NCBI GenBank assembly: GCA_021775755.1
Contig: JAJFHE010000021.1
Location: 62,001-126,000 of the forward strand
DNA from: Hyphomicrobiales bacterium
GTDB lineage: Bacteria; Pseudomonadota; Alphaproteobacteria; Rhizobiales; JAJFHB01
Reading direction: 5' to 3'
Length of the DNA stretch: 64,000 nucleotides
Positions 9,388 through 19,237 of this stretch are shown here, in pieces. Both the position numbers and the translations under genes were made by a program. How positions within the stretch are numbered: the stretch's first letter is position 1; the number at the start of each line of letters is the position of its first letter. Below the pieces are notes generated by a model. It saw only the letters and a program-made list of their open reading frames with translations, ran no database searches and was not told where the DNA came from.

Positions 9388-10547
9388 GCGTACTCGAAGT
9401 AGCCAAACCAGACTGGATGACGGAAGACATGGAGCTTCTGTCGGATGCCGCGCGCAAATTCTACGAGCGCGAAGCGGTGCCCCATTATGAGGCCTGGGAG
9501 GAGGCCGGCGCGATCGATCGCGACCTCTGGCGCAAGGCCGGGGCCATGGGCCTCCTGTGTGCGGAAATGCCGGAGGAGTATGGCGGTGCGGGAGGCACGT
9601 TCGCCCACGACGCGATCATTGCCCATGAGCGCAGCCGCCTCGGTCTCGACGGCATCGGCTTTGCCCTGCACAGTTCCATCGTCGCGCCCTATATTCTGCA
9701 ATATGGCTCCGAAGAGCAGAAACAGCGCTGGCTGCCACGCATGGCATCCGGTGATCTTGTCGGCGCCATTGCCATGTCGGAACCGGGTGCCGGCTCCGAT
9801 CTGCAGGGCGTCAAGACGTCGGCCAAGCAGGACGGCAACCACTATGTCATCAACGGCCAGAAGACCTTCATCACCAATGGCCAGCAGGCCAACCTGATCG
9901 TCGTCGTCACCAAGACCGACCCTGCCGCCGGTGCGCGCGGAACCTCGCTGTTCGTCGTCGAGACCGACGAGGTCGACGGCTTCGAGCGTGGACGCAACCT
10001 CGACAAGATCGGCCTCAAGTCGAACGACACGTCCGAGCTCTTCTTCAACGAGGTGCGGGTGCCGGCTGACGCCCTGCTCGGTCCCGAACAGGGCCAGGGC
10101 TTTTACCAGCTCATGGAACAGCTTCCCCAGGAGCGGCTGTTGATCGGCGTCCAGTCCATGGCGACCATCGAATATGCACTTGAGCTCACCGTCGACTATG
10201 TGCGCGAGCGCAACGCCTTCGGCAAGCGCATCATGGATTTTCAGAACACCCAGATGAAACTTGCCGAATGCAAGGGCGAGGCAACGATCGGTCGGGTATT
10301 CCTCGACCACTGCATCGGCCAGCTTGTGGCGGGCCAGCTTTCCACTGAAACCGCCTCGATCGCAAAATACTGGCTGAGTGACCTGCAGTGCAAAATAACC
10401 GACGAATGTCTGCAATTGCACGGCGGCTATGGCTATATGAACGAATATCCGATTGCCCGGCTGTATCGCGATTCACGTGTGCAGCGCATTTACGGCGGCA
10501 CCAATGAAATCATGAAAGTGCTCATTGCGCGGTCCCTCGACCGCTGA
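9384..10547 (+). CDS. Acyl-CoA dehydrogenase
   Basis: 387 aa; AMSEPGAGSDLQGV, QLHGGYGYMNEYPIARLYRDSRVQRIYGGTNEIMK signatures. Confidence 0.95.
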   Translation: MSVLEVAKPDWMTEDMELLSDAARKFYEREAVPHYEAWEEAGAIDRDLWRKAGAMGLLCAEMPEEYGGAGGTFAHDAIIAHERSRLGLDGIGFALHSSIVAPYILQYGSEEQKQRWLPRMASGDLVGAIAMSEPGAGSDLQGVKTSAKQDGNHYVINGQKTFITNGQQANLIVVVTKTDPAAGARGTSLFVVETDEVDGFERGRNLDKIGLKSNDTSELFFNEVRVPADALLGPEQGQGFYQLMEQLPQERLLIGVQSMATIEYALELTVDYVRERNAFGKRIMDFQNTQMKLAECKGEATIGRVFLDHCIGQLVAGQLSTETASIAKYWLSDLQCKITDECLQLHGGYGYMNEYPIARLYRDSRVQRIYGGTNEIMKVLIARSLDR

Positions 10548-10580
10548 ACGGCCAAACACCGCTACACAACGGAGAATTCC

Positions 10581-11792
<1,212 letters not shown>

Positions 11793-11803
11793 AGGATCGG
11801 ACC

Positions 11804-14020
11804 ATGGCACTGGAAAACCTCTCGCTTGAAGTCGACGCCGATGGCGTCGCGCTGATTACCTGGGACATGCCGGGCCGCTCGATGAACGTGCTGACGGAAG
11901 GCACGATCGCTGAGTTTGCCGAGATCATCGAGCGCCTTCAGGGCGACGATGCCATCAAGGGTGCCGTCATCACGTCGGGCAAGGCGGCGTTTTGCGCCGG
12001 CGCCGATCTGTCCATGATGCAGGCGTTTACGAAGGATTATCGCGACACCGCCGCGCGCGACGGCGAAAAGGCGGCAACCGCTGAGTTGTTTGAACGTTCG
12101 CGCGGCTTCTCGCAGATCCTGAGGCGCCTGGAAACCTGCGGCAAACCCCTTGCCGCGGCGATCAATGGCACGGCCTTGGGCGGCGGTCTCGAAGTGACCC
12201 TGGCCTGCCATCACCGTGTTGTCGCCAACGACCCCAAAATCAAGCTCGGGCTGCCCGAGTCCCAGGTCGGCCTGTTGCCGGGCGCTGGAGGGACACAACG
12301 GCTCACGCGGCTCATCGGCGCCTCCGAAGCGCTTCAGATCATGTTGCGCGGGCTGCCCGTCGATCCGCAAAAGGCCGCCGACCTTGGCATCGTTCATGAA
12401 ATCGCCGATGCCGGCGACATTGTATCAAAGGCACGCCAGTGGGTGCTTGAAGTGGGCGAGGCGGTACAGCCATGGGATCGCGATCGCTTCAAGGTGCCCG
12501 GCGGTACGCCCTATACGCCCAAGGGCATGGTGACCTGGAGCGTCGCCAACGCGCTCTATCGCAAGGAAACCTACGACAACTACCCGGCCCAGCGCGCCAT
12601 CATGTCGTGCGTCTACGAAGGCCTTCTGGTGCCGATCGATGTCGGACTCAGGATCGAAGCGCGCTATTTCACCAAACTCGTGCGCGGCCCTGAATCGGGT
12701 AACATGATCCGTTCGCTATTCCTGTCGAAGCAGTCCCTCGACAAGCTGGCCCGGCGGCCTGCGGACATTGCGGCGTCACGGGTTGAGAAGCTCGGCATTC
12801 TGGGTGCCGGTATGATGGGTGCGGGCATTGCGAACGTTTCCGCCAAGGCCGGCATCGAGGTGGTGCTTCTCGATCGCGACATGGAAGCGGCGGAGAAAGG
12901 TAAGGCCCATGCCGCCGCGGCGATGGACAAGGCGATTGCCCGGGGTAAAGCGAGCGAGCCGGATAAAGACGCGCTGCTGGCGCGCATCAACCCCAGCGCG
13001 GACTATGCCGATCTTTCGGGATGCGATCTCGTGATCGAAGCGGTTTTCGAAAACCGCGACATCAAGGCCGAAGTGACCGCGGCCGCCGAAGCGCAGCTCG
13101 CGGACAGCTCGATTTTCGCATCCAACACTTCAACGCTTCCGATTACGGGGCTGGCCGGGGCAAGTGCACGGCCGGAGAATTTCATCGGCATCCATTTCTT
13201 TTCACCGGTTGAAAAAATGCAGCTTGTGGAAGTCATCATGGGCGACAAGACGTCCGATACCGCCTTGGCGCGCGCACTGGACTATGTACAGGCGATCCGC
13301 AAGACACCCATCGTCGTCAACGATGCGCGCGGCTTTTTTACCTCCCGCGTGGTCAAGACCTATATCGCCGAAGGCCATCACATGCTGGCCGAAGGCGTGC
13401 CCGCGGCGATGATCGAGAATGCCGGGCGCATGGCCGGCATGCCGGTCGGTCCGCTGGCGCTCAACGATGAGGTGGCGCTCGATCTGTCCTGGAAAATCAT
13501 GCAGGCAACAAAGGCGGATCTTGGAGACGCCTATCAGTCTGACGCCATGGATGGCATTCTCGATGAGATGGTCGCCAAGCGTGAACGTTTCGGGCGCAAG
13601 AACGCAAAAGGCTTTTACGATTATCCAAAGGACGGCGAAAAATCGCTGTGGCCCGGCCTTTCAGAAATTGCCGGTGAACAGTTGTCGCCGGACGATGTCG
13701 ATGTCGAGGAGCTCAAGCAGCGCTTTCTCACCATTCAGGCGCTCGAAACCGCACGGTGTTTTGAGGAAAACGTCCTGACTGATGTGCGCGAAGCGGATGT
13801 CGGCGCCATCTTTGGGTTCGGCTTTGCTCCCTACACGGGCGGCCCCTTGAGCTACATCGACACGCTTGGAGCCCCCGCCTTCGCGGAGCGCTGCAACAGG
13901 TTTGCGGAAAAATTCGGCGACCGATTTGTGACCAGCAATCTATTGCGCGAGATGGCAAACTCTGAAGAAACGTTCTATACCCGTTTCCCGCCCGAACAAT
14001 CGCGGCGTTCTGCAGCATAA
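11804..14020 (+). CDS. Bifunctional enoyl-CoA hydratase / 3-hydroxyacyl-CoA dehydrogenase (FadB/FadJ-like)
   Basis: MALENLSLEVDADGVALITWD...; crotonase oxyanion region GTALGGGLEVTLACHHR, NAD motif GILGAGMMGAGIA, GIHFFSPVEKMQLVEVI. Confidence 0.94.
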   Translation: MALENLSLEVDADGVALITWDMPGRSMNVLTEGTIAEFAEIIERLQGDDAIKGAVITSGKAAFCAGADLSMMQAFTKDYRDTAARDGEKAATAELFERSRGFSQILRRLETCGKPLAAAINGTALGGGLEVTLACHHRVVANDPKIKLGLPESQVGLLPGAGGTQRLTRLIGASEALQIMLRGLPVDPQKAADLGIVHEIADAGDIVSKARQWVLEVGEAVQPWDRDRFKVPGGTPYTPKGMVTWSVANALYRKETYDNYPAQRAIMSCVYEGLLVPIDVGLRIEARYFTKLVRGPESGNMIRSLFLSKQSLDKLARRPADIAASRVEKLGILGAGMMGAGIANVSAKAGIEVVLLDRDMEAAEKGKAHAAAAMDKAIARGKASEPDKDALLARINPSADYADLSGCDLVIEAVFENRDIKAEVTAAAEAQLADSSIFASNTSTLPITGLAGASARPENFIGIHFFSPVEKMQLVEVIMGDKTSDTALARALDYVQAIRKTPIVVNDARGFFTSRVVKTYIAEGHHMLAEGVPAAMIENAGRMAGMPVGPLALNDEVALDLSWKIMQATKADLGDAYQSDAMDGILDEMVAKRERFGRKNAKGFYDYPKDGEKSLWPGLSEIAGEQLSPDDVDVEELKQRFLTIQALETARCFEENVLTDVREADVGAIFGFGFAPYTGGPLSYIDTLGAPAFAERCNRFAEKFGDRFVTSNLLREMANSEETFYTRFPPEQSRRSAA

Positions 14021-14060
14021 ACACGCCATCCACAACAAATGACCTGACCGGAGGGGACGA

Positions 14061-14678
14061 ATGGCCGCAACGATTGACTACTATTTTTCCATAGTTTCGC
14101 CATGGGCCTATATCGGGCACGACGCGTTTCACGACGCGGTCGCGCGCACCGGCGCCCAGGTGAACTACAAACCGAACGCGCTCCTGGAAGTGTTCGATCG
14201 TACCGGCACCCCGCGTCTGCCGGACCGGCCGCAGTCGCGGCGCGACTACCGCATGCTGGAGCTTCAGCGCTGGCGTGAAAAGCGCGGCCTGAATTTCAAT
14301 CTGCAACCGGCGCACTGGCCGTTTCCCTTCGCAACCGCCGACCGCATGGTCATTGCGGCAGCGAATGCCGGCCAGAACCCGGCGGCCTTCATGGGCGCTG
14401 CATTCAAGGACATCTGGGAAAACGAGCAGGACCTCTCAGATGCGGCGAAGCTGACAGCGATTGCGGACGGCGCCGGGCTGTCGGGAGCGGACCTGCTGGC
14501 CGCGTCGCAAAGCGATGAAGTTGGTGCCGAATACGCCGCCAACACCGACGCTCTGGTCGAGATGGGCGGCTTCGGCGCGCCTTTCTATGTACTGAACGGC
14601 GAGGTCTTCTGGGGTCAGGACCGCATCGATCTTCTGGAAGATGCGATTGCCTCCGGGCGCGGGCCTTATTCGGTCTGA
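14061..14678 (+). CDS. 2-hydroxychromene-2-carboxylate isomerase (DsbA/kappa-GST family)
   Basis: 205 aa; DYYFSIVSPWAYIGHDAF and GGFGAPFYVLNGEVFWGQDRIDLLEDAI. Confidence 0.88.
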   Translation: MAATIDYYFSIVSPWAYIGHDAFHDAVARTGAQVNYKPNALLEVFDRTGTPRLPDRPQSRRDYRMLELQRWREKRGLNFNLQPAHWPFPFATADRMVIAAANAGQNPAAFMGAAFKDIWENEQDLSDAAKLTAIADGAGLSGADLLAASQSDEVGAEYAANTDALVEMGGFGAPFYVLNGEVFWGQDRIDLLEDAIASGRGPYSV

Positions 14679-14805
14679 TTCCGCAGTGCGGTTGGATTGA
14701 CGAGCGACAACCCGACACGGGTTGCCGCCCCTTCCGCTTGCGCCCGCCTGCCCCTATATAGAGACAAGGGATGCACCAGCCGAGGGATAATCGAAAGGAC
14801 GTGCG

Positions 14806-15246
14806 ATGACGATCGCCAGATGGAAAGTTGCCGCTTTGGCGGCGGCAGGCGTAATGGCAGCAGCACCGGCGCTGGCACAGGATGAGGCGCCGCGCTACCA
14901 GATGACGGAAACCGACAATGGCATCGTGCGGCTCGACACGCGTACAGGCCATGTTTCGCTGTGCCGGGCGCTCGACGATCAACTCGTCTGCAAGTCGGCT
15001 GCCGATGACCGCCGTGCTCTGGACGATGAAATTTCATCCCTGGAATCCGAGAACGAAACTTTGAGGTCGCGCCTCGCCGAACTTGAGGGCGCGGCAAAAC
15101 TTGATGAGGAAGAAGAAACCCGCTCTCCGTTGTCGCTGCCCAGCGACGAGGAACTCAATCGCGTGATCGGCTTCATGGAGCGCCTGATGCGCCGCTTCTA
15201 TGCGTTCACGCAAACCTTGCGCGGCGAACCTGGTGAGGAAACCTGA
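14806..15246 (+). CDS. Secreted coiled-coil hypothetical protein
   Basis: 146 aa with signal peptide (…AAAPALAQ|DEAPRY) and a predicted heptad segment DDEISSLESENETLRSRLAELE. Confidence 0.7.
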   Translation: MTIARWKVAALAAAGVMAAAPALAQDEAPRYQMTETDNGIVRLDTRTGHVSLCRALDDQLVCKSAADDRRALDDEISSLESENETLRSRLAELEGAAKLDEEEETRSPLSLPSDEELNRVIGFMERLMRRFYAFTQTLRGEPGEET

Positions 15247-15336
15247 TATGCAGGGAGATCTGAAGGGCGCGCGGTAAGCCCGCCTTCCTCTGGCGAGGAA
15301 GACGGGCCCGGCATCGTGTTACTAGGGACGACTTAC

Positions 15337-17142
15337 TTACTTAAGCCACGATGCCTCATAACCGCCCTGCGGGGGCAGGGCATCCGCGCTCTCTGCAAGC
15401 CTTATCAGCTGCAGAAACTCGTTACGGTAGCCGAAAGGATCTTCACCGCGCGCGGACGCGGCGATTTCGGCAATCTGATCATAGGTAAACTCTGAAAGAT
15501 AAGGCGCCGCCTTGAGCTTCTGCGCAAAGGCTGCGGCAGACGCGGCAAACCGGGCGTATTGCGGTGCCGCGGCAAACTCCGCATGCACATGCGAATTATC
15601 GACGACCTGTTCGATCAATTGGCTCTCATCTTCCGTCGGTGTCTTGTAGCGGATGCGAAGGAAAGCAAATTCGCTTTCAAGATCGGCTTCGGTCCGGTCT
15701 TCGGTTTGCTGATAGCGCAGCGGATCAAGCATTCCGCCTTCGCTGCCGGTCTCAACGATCTCATAAATCGCCGTCACCGTATGTCCGGCACCGATATCGC
15801 CGGCGTCGACCGCATCGTTGTTGAAATCCTCACGCCGCAGTGCCCGGGTCTCGTACCCGATCAGCCGGTACTCGCGCACGCGCGCCGGGTTAAACTCAAC
15901 CTGGATCTTGACGTCGTCGGCGATGGTGAAAAGCGTTGAGCCGATTTCGTCGACGAGCACCTTGCGGGCTTCCTGCAGCGTGTCGATATAGGCGGCATTT
16001 CCGTTGCCCGCCTGCGAGAGCTTCTGCATCATTTCATCGTGGTAATTGCCCCGGCCAAAGCCCAGAACCGACAGGTAAATGTCGGTCTCGCGCTTTTCGG
16101 AGACGAAATCTTCAAGTCGTGCCGGGTCCGCGATGCCGACATTGAAATCGCCGTCGGTTGCAAGAATGATGCGGTTGACACCGTCCTGAATAAAACTCTG
16201 CTCAGCGAGGTTGTAGGCTGCCTGAATACCGGCGGCGCCTGCAGTCGAACCGCCCGCACCAAGCGAATCGATAGCCGCGTCGATGCGTGCGTGTTCATTG
16301 CCCGGCGTCGCGCCCAATAGTGTTCCGGCCTGTCCGGCATAGGTCACGATGGAAATCCGGTCGTCGGGTCCCATCTCGTTGACCAGCAGTTTCAAGGCGC
16401 GTTTGAGCAGCGGCAGTTTGTCCACATCGCTCATCGAGCCCGACACGTCCACCAGGAAAACGAGGTTGGTACTGGGCCGCTCCGCGGCCACGATGTCGTA
16501 GCCCTGGATGCCGATATGGAGCAGCCGTGTGTCGGTGTTCCACGGTGTCGGCGTCACCGCAATGCTCGTGGCAAAGGGTGTCTCGGGGTTTTCAGGCGCG
16601 GCATAGCCGTACGAGAAATAATTGATGACCTCTTCGGGCCGTATGGCATCGCGCGGCGGCAGCGCGCCGTCTCGCAAGTACCGGCGCATGATGCCGTACG
16701 ATGCCGTGTCGACGTCTATACTGAAGGTCGACACCGGCTGATTGGCAACGGCCATGACGCCGTTCATGTCTACTTCTTCATAGCGCTCGCGGTTGATGTC
16801 GCCGGCCTGTGGCATCGGCTGCGGAGGAGGCGTCGGCTCATAAGACAGGCTGTGGTCGGCTAACGCCCCCGGCTGCATGGATTGCCGCGTGAGACTGGAA
16901 GGCGCAAGGGCATCGGCCTCTTCCGACATTGCCGTCTCAAATGTCTCCAGGGGTCCCGTTTCAGGGCGCTGCTCGGTGCGCAACTTACCCGTTTCGACAG
17001 TGGTGGTTCCGTTCGTTTGATTCTGTGTCTGGCCGATCAGGCCGTCGGTACCGCTCTCCTGATCGCAAGCGGTAACAAGCAGGGCAACAATACTGACGGT
17101 CGCCAAAAACAGGCGGCGGTGTCCATGTGTCCGATGTGTCAT
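15337..17142 (-). CDS. von Willebrand factor A domain lipoprotein (YfbK-like)
   Basis: 601 aa; lipobox-like LVTACDQ, MIDAS DVSGSMS, YfbK-type N-terminal region. Confidence 0.88.
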   Translation of the reverse strand: MTHRTHGHRRLFLATVSIVALLVTACDQESGTDGLIGQTQNQTNGTTTVETGKLRTEQRPETGPLETFETAMSEEADALAPSSLTRQSMQPGALADHSLSYEPTPPPQPMPQAGDINRERYEEVDMNGVMAVANQPVSTFSIDVDTASYGIMRRYLRDGALPPRDAIRPEEVINYFSYGYAAPENPETPFATSIAVTPTPWNTDTRLLHIGIQGYDIVAAERPSTNLVFLVDVSGSMSDVDKLPLLKRALKLLVNEMGPDDRISIVTYAGQAGTLLGATPGNEHARIDAAIDSLGAGGSTAGAAGIQAAYNLAEQSFIQDGVNRIILATDGDFNVGIADPARLEDFVSEKRETDIYLSVLGFGRGNYHDEMMQKLSQAGNGNAAYIDTLQEARKVLVDEIGSTLFTIADDVKIQVEFNPARVREYRLIGYETRALRREDFNNDAVDAGDIGAGHTVTAIYEIVETGSEGGMLDPLRYQQTEDRTEADLESEFAFLRIRYKTPTEDESQLIEQVVDNSHVHAEFAAAPQYARFAASAAAFAQKLKAAPYLSEFTYDQIAEIAASARGEDPFGYRNEFLQLIRLAESADALPPQGGYEASWLK

Positions 17143-17353
17143 GTGCCGTCCTCTGAATGGGGGGCCCCGCGTCTCTCAGGATCAAGGGTTACGGACCCAT
17201 CGCGACGCCAGCGGGGCGAAACAACGGCGGAAATCAGGCGAACTAGGGGAAAACTGACGATGCCCCGGGGCGACCTGTGGATAACAAGCATGCTAATTGT
17301 GGGTACACGACCTAATGAACCTGCATGCGAAACGGTCAGTTGGAGCGAGCCGA

Positions 17354-18190
17354 ATGGGATACGAATGCTTCGAGGTTGAAAATTCAGACCACATTGCTCA
17401 TCTGCAGCTGAGCCGCGGTGACGCCTTCAACACGATGACACACGCTTTCTGGGCGGAGCTCCCAGCCATTGTGCGCGAGATCGACCGCACAGGCGATGCC
17501 CGCGCCATGGTTCTTTCATCGAGCGGCCGTCACTTCTGTGCCGGCATGGATTTGTCCGTGTTCGCATCGATGCCTGACATGTCGGCCCATGAAACCGGCC
17601 GCGCGCGTGCCGCATTCATGCAAACCGTGCGTAAGCTGCAGGAAAGCCTGACGACGCTTGAAGAGGCGCGCGTGCCTGTAATCGCCGCCATTCAGGGTGG
17701 TTGTCTCGGCGGTGGCATCGACATGATATCCGCCTGCGACATGCGCTATTGCACCGCGGATGCGTTTTTCTGCATTCAGGAAATCAATCTGGGCATTGTC
17801 GCCGATGTAGGCACCTATCCAAGGCTCGCCCATATCATCCCGCAAGGCGTGCTGCGCGAGCTTGCCTTTACCGGGCGGCGCCTAGATGCGGCCCGTGCGC
17901 TCGATATCGGCCTCGTGAACGCGGTGTTCGACACGCAAGAGGAGATGATGGAGGCGGTTATGGGCACCGCGCGCGAAATCGCCGCGAAATCACCTCTCGC
18001 GGTGTGGGGCACGAAAGAGATGCTCAACTACGGGCGCGACCATTCGATCGCCGATGCATTGCACCATGTCGCTACGTGGCAGTCGGGAATGTTGCAGGAA
18101 ACTGACCTCAAAACCGCGCTTGCGGCGAAAGGCGAGACCGCACCGGACGATTTCGACAACCTTCTCCCCCGCGACAGCTCAGTCCTTTGA
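17354..18190 (+). CDS. Enoyl-CoA hydratase/isomerase family protein
   Basis: MGYECFEVENSDHIAHLQLSRGDAFNTMTHAFW..; FCAGMDLSVF, AAIQGGCLGGGIDMISACDMRY. Confidence 0.9.
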   Translation: MGYECFEVENSDHIAHLQLSRGDAFNTMTHAFWAELPAIVREIDRTGDARAMVLSSSGRHFCAGMDLSVFASMPDMSAHETGRARAAFMQTVRKLQESLTTLEEARVPVIAAIQGGCLGGGIDMISACDMRYCTADAFFCIQEINLGIVADVGTYPRLAHIIPQGVLRELAFTGRRLDAARALDIGLVNAVFDTQEEMMEAVMGTAREIAAKSPLAVWGTKEMLNYGRDHSIADALHHVATWQSGMLQETDLKTALAAKGETAPDDFDNLLPRDSSVL

Positions 18191-18191
18191 C

Positions 18192-18614
18192 ATGGAACAG
18201 CGGCTTGGTGAGCTGGAAGTCAGGACACCGGGGCCGGGATTGTCCGAAATTACCGGCGAGGTCGCCGCGTGGCTGCGCGATGCAGGCGCGGCGAACGGAT
18301 TGCTGACGCTCTTCATCAGGCACACGTCTGCATCTTTGACAATTCAGGAGAATGCCGATCCCTCCGTGCTGCTTGATCTGAACGATGCGTTCGCCCGCCT
18401 CGCGCCAGAGAACGCCGGTTACCGTCACGACACGGAAGGCCCTGACGATATGCCTGCCCATATCAAGGCGGCGCTGACATCGACGTCGCTCGCCATTCCG
18501 GTCATTCATGGAAAGCCGGCGCTCGGCACCTGGCAAGGTGTCTATGTGTGGGAGCACCGCGCGAGACCGCATGTACGGCGCATCGCGCTCCATTTCCACG
18601 GCGACACTGCCTGA
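18192..18614 (+). CDS. YjbQ family (secondary thiamine-phosphate synthase-like) protein
   Basis: MEQRLGELEVRTPGPGLSEITGEV.., FIRHTSASLTIQENADPSVLLDL, GTWQGVYVWEHRARPHVRRI. Confidence 0.9.
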   Translation: MEQRLGELEVRTPGPGLSEITGEVAAWLRDAGAANGLLTLFIRHTSASLTIQENADPSVLLDLNDAFARLAPENAGYRHDTEGPDDMPAHIKAALTSTSLAIPVIHGKPALGTWQGVYVWEHRARPHVRRIALHFHGDTA

Positions 18615-18631
18615 AAGATTCAGTGAAAAAG

Positions 18632-18667
18632 AAAACGGGGCGCCGGCTTGTGCCGGGCGCCCCGTTT
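18632..18667. terminator. Bidirectional intrinsic terminator between yjbQ-like gene and the micro-protein pair
   Basis: aaaacggggcgccggc-ttgt-gccgggcgccccgttt; T-rich tract (TTTTCTTTTT) on the minus strand. Confidence 0.8.
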
Positions 18668-18717
18668 CGATCGGTCTTTTCTGCTTCCGGTTATGACCGG
18701 ATGCGGCGATTTGCCGT

Positions 18718-18846
18718 TTAGTGCCGGCCGTTCACAAGGCTCGGATTGGTGGCAACGCCTGCAAAGTGATTCCGCTCGAAGATGAACAGCCCAAAGCCGC
18801 GGGCGAGACCTTGTGCGAAGTCTTTCAGATCGCTGATGATGGTCAT
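18718..18846 (-). CDS. Micro-protein, 42 aa: MTIISDLKDFAQGLARGFGLFIFERNHFAGVATNPSLVNGRH
   Basis: ATG at 18846 preceded by strong SD (AAAGGAGATACGACA-ATG), followed downstream by an intrinsic terminator; aligns ungapped from Met with the upstream 25-aa ORF. Confidence 0.65.
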   Translation of the reverse strand: MTIISDLKDFAQGLARGFGLFIFERNHFAGVATNPSLVNGRH

Positions 18847-18893
18847 TGTCGTATCTCCTTTCCAGGGTCGGTAGTAGGTTGTTGAGGTTTCGA

Positions 18894-18971
18894 TTAGCGT
18901 TTGTGAGCGAACATGCCGAAGCAGCCGGACATGCCATCGAAGAATGCGGTCATTGCTTTCACCAAAAACAT
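18894..18971 (-). CDS. Micro-protein, 25 aa: MFLVKAMTAFFDGMSGCFGMFAHKR
   Basis: Not in ORF track (too short). ATG at 18971, SD AGGAG (CAGGAGCAAAGAAC-ATG); 47 bp upstream of the 42-aa ORF, same strand; residue-for-residue similarity to it. Confidence 0.6.
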   Translation of the reverse strand: MFLVKAMTAFFDGMSGCFGMFAHKR

Positions 18972-19237
18972 GTTCTTTGCTCCTGTCGCCGGGGCGGACC
19001 AATCAATGGCCTCGCCGTTGTTGTCTGAAAAACAACATAAGGGTCGTGGTGCGGCGCAACAATTGCGAAGTTGGAATGCCTGATATGCACTGCGGACATG
19101 CCAGCTTAACCGCCGTTAACCTTTGGCCTCGCGAACGCGTGAAAAGCCGGCGCCGATTGCCGCAAATATGGTTAACCGATCAATAATCGTTTGTGCGCTA
19201 CCAATTACACTGAGAAAAGCCACGCAAAGGTGGAATT

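Noticed and set aside
15279-15306. Hairpin cccg-cttcctc-tggc-gaggaag-acggg
   Set aside because: Between convergent genes but no clear U-run; too weak to call as a terminator with confidence.
18718-19002. 94-aa extended version of the 42-aa micro-protein
   Set aside because: The extension would run through the 25-aa ORF region in another frame and lacks an SD at its start; the internal ATG has a strong SD.
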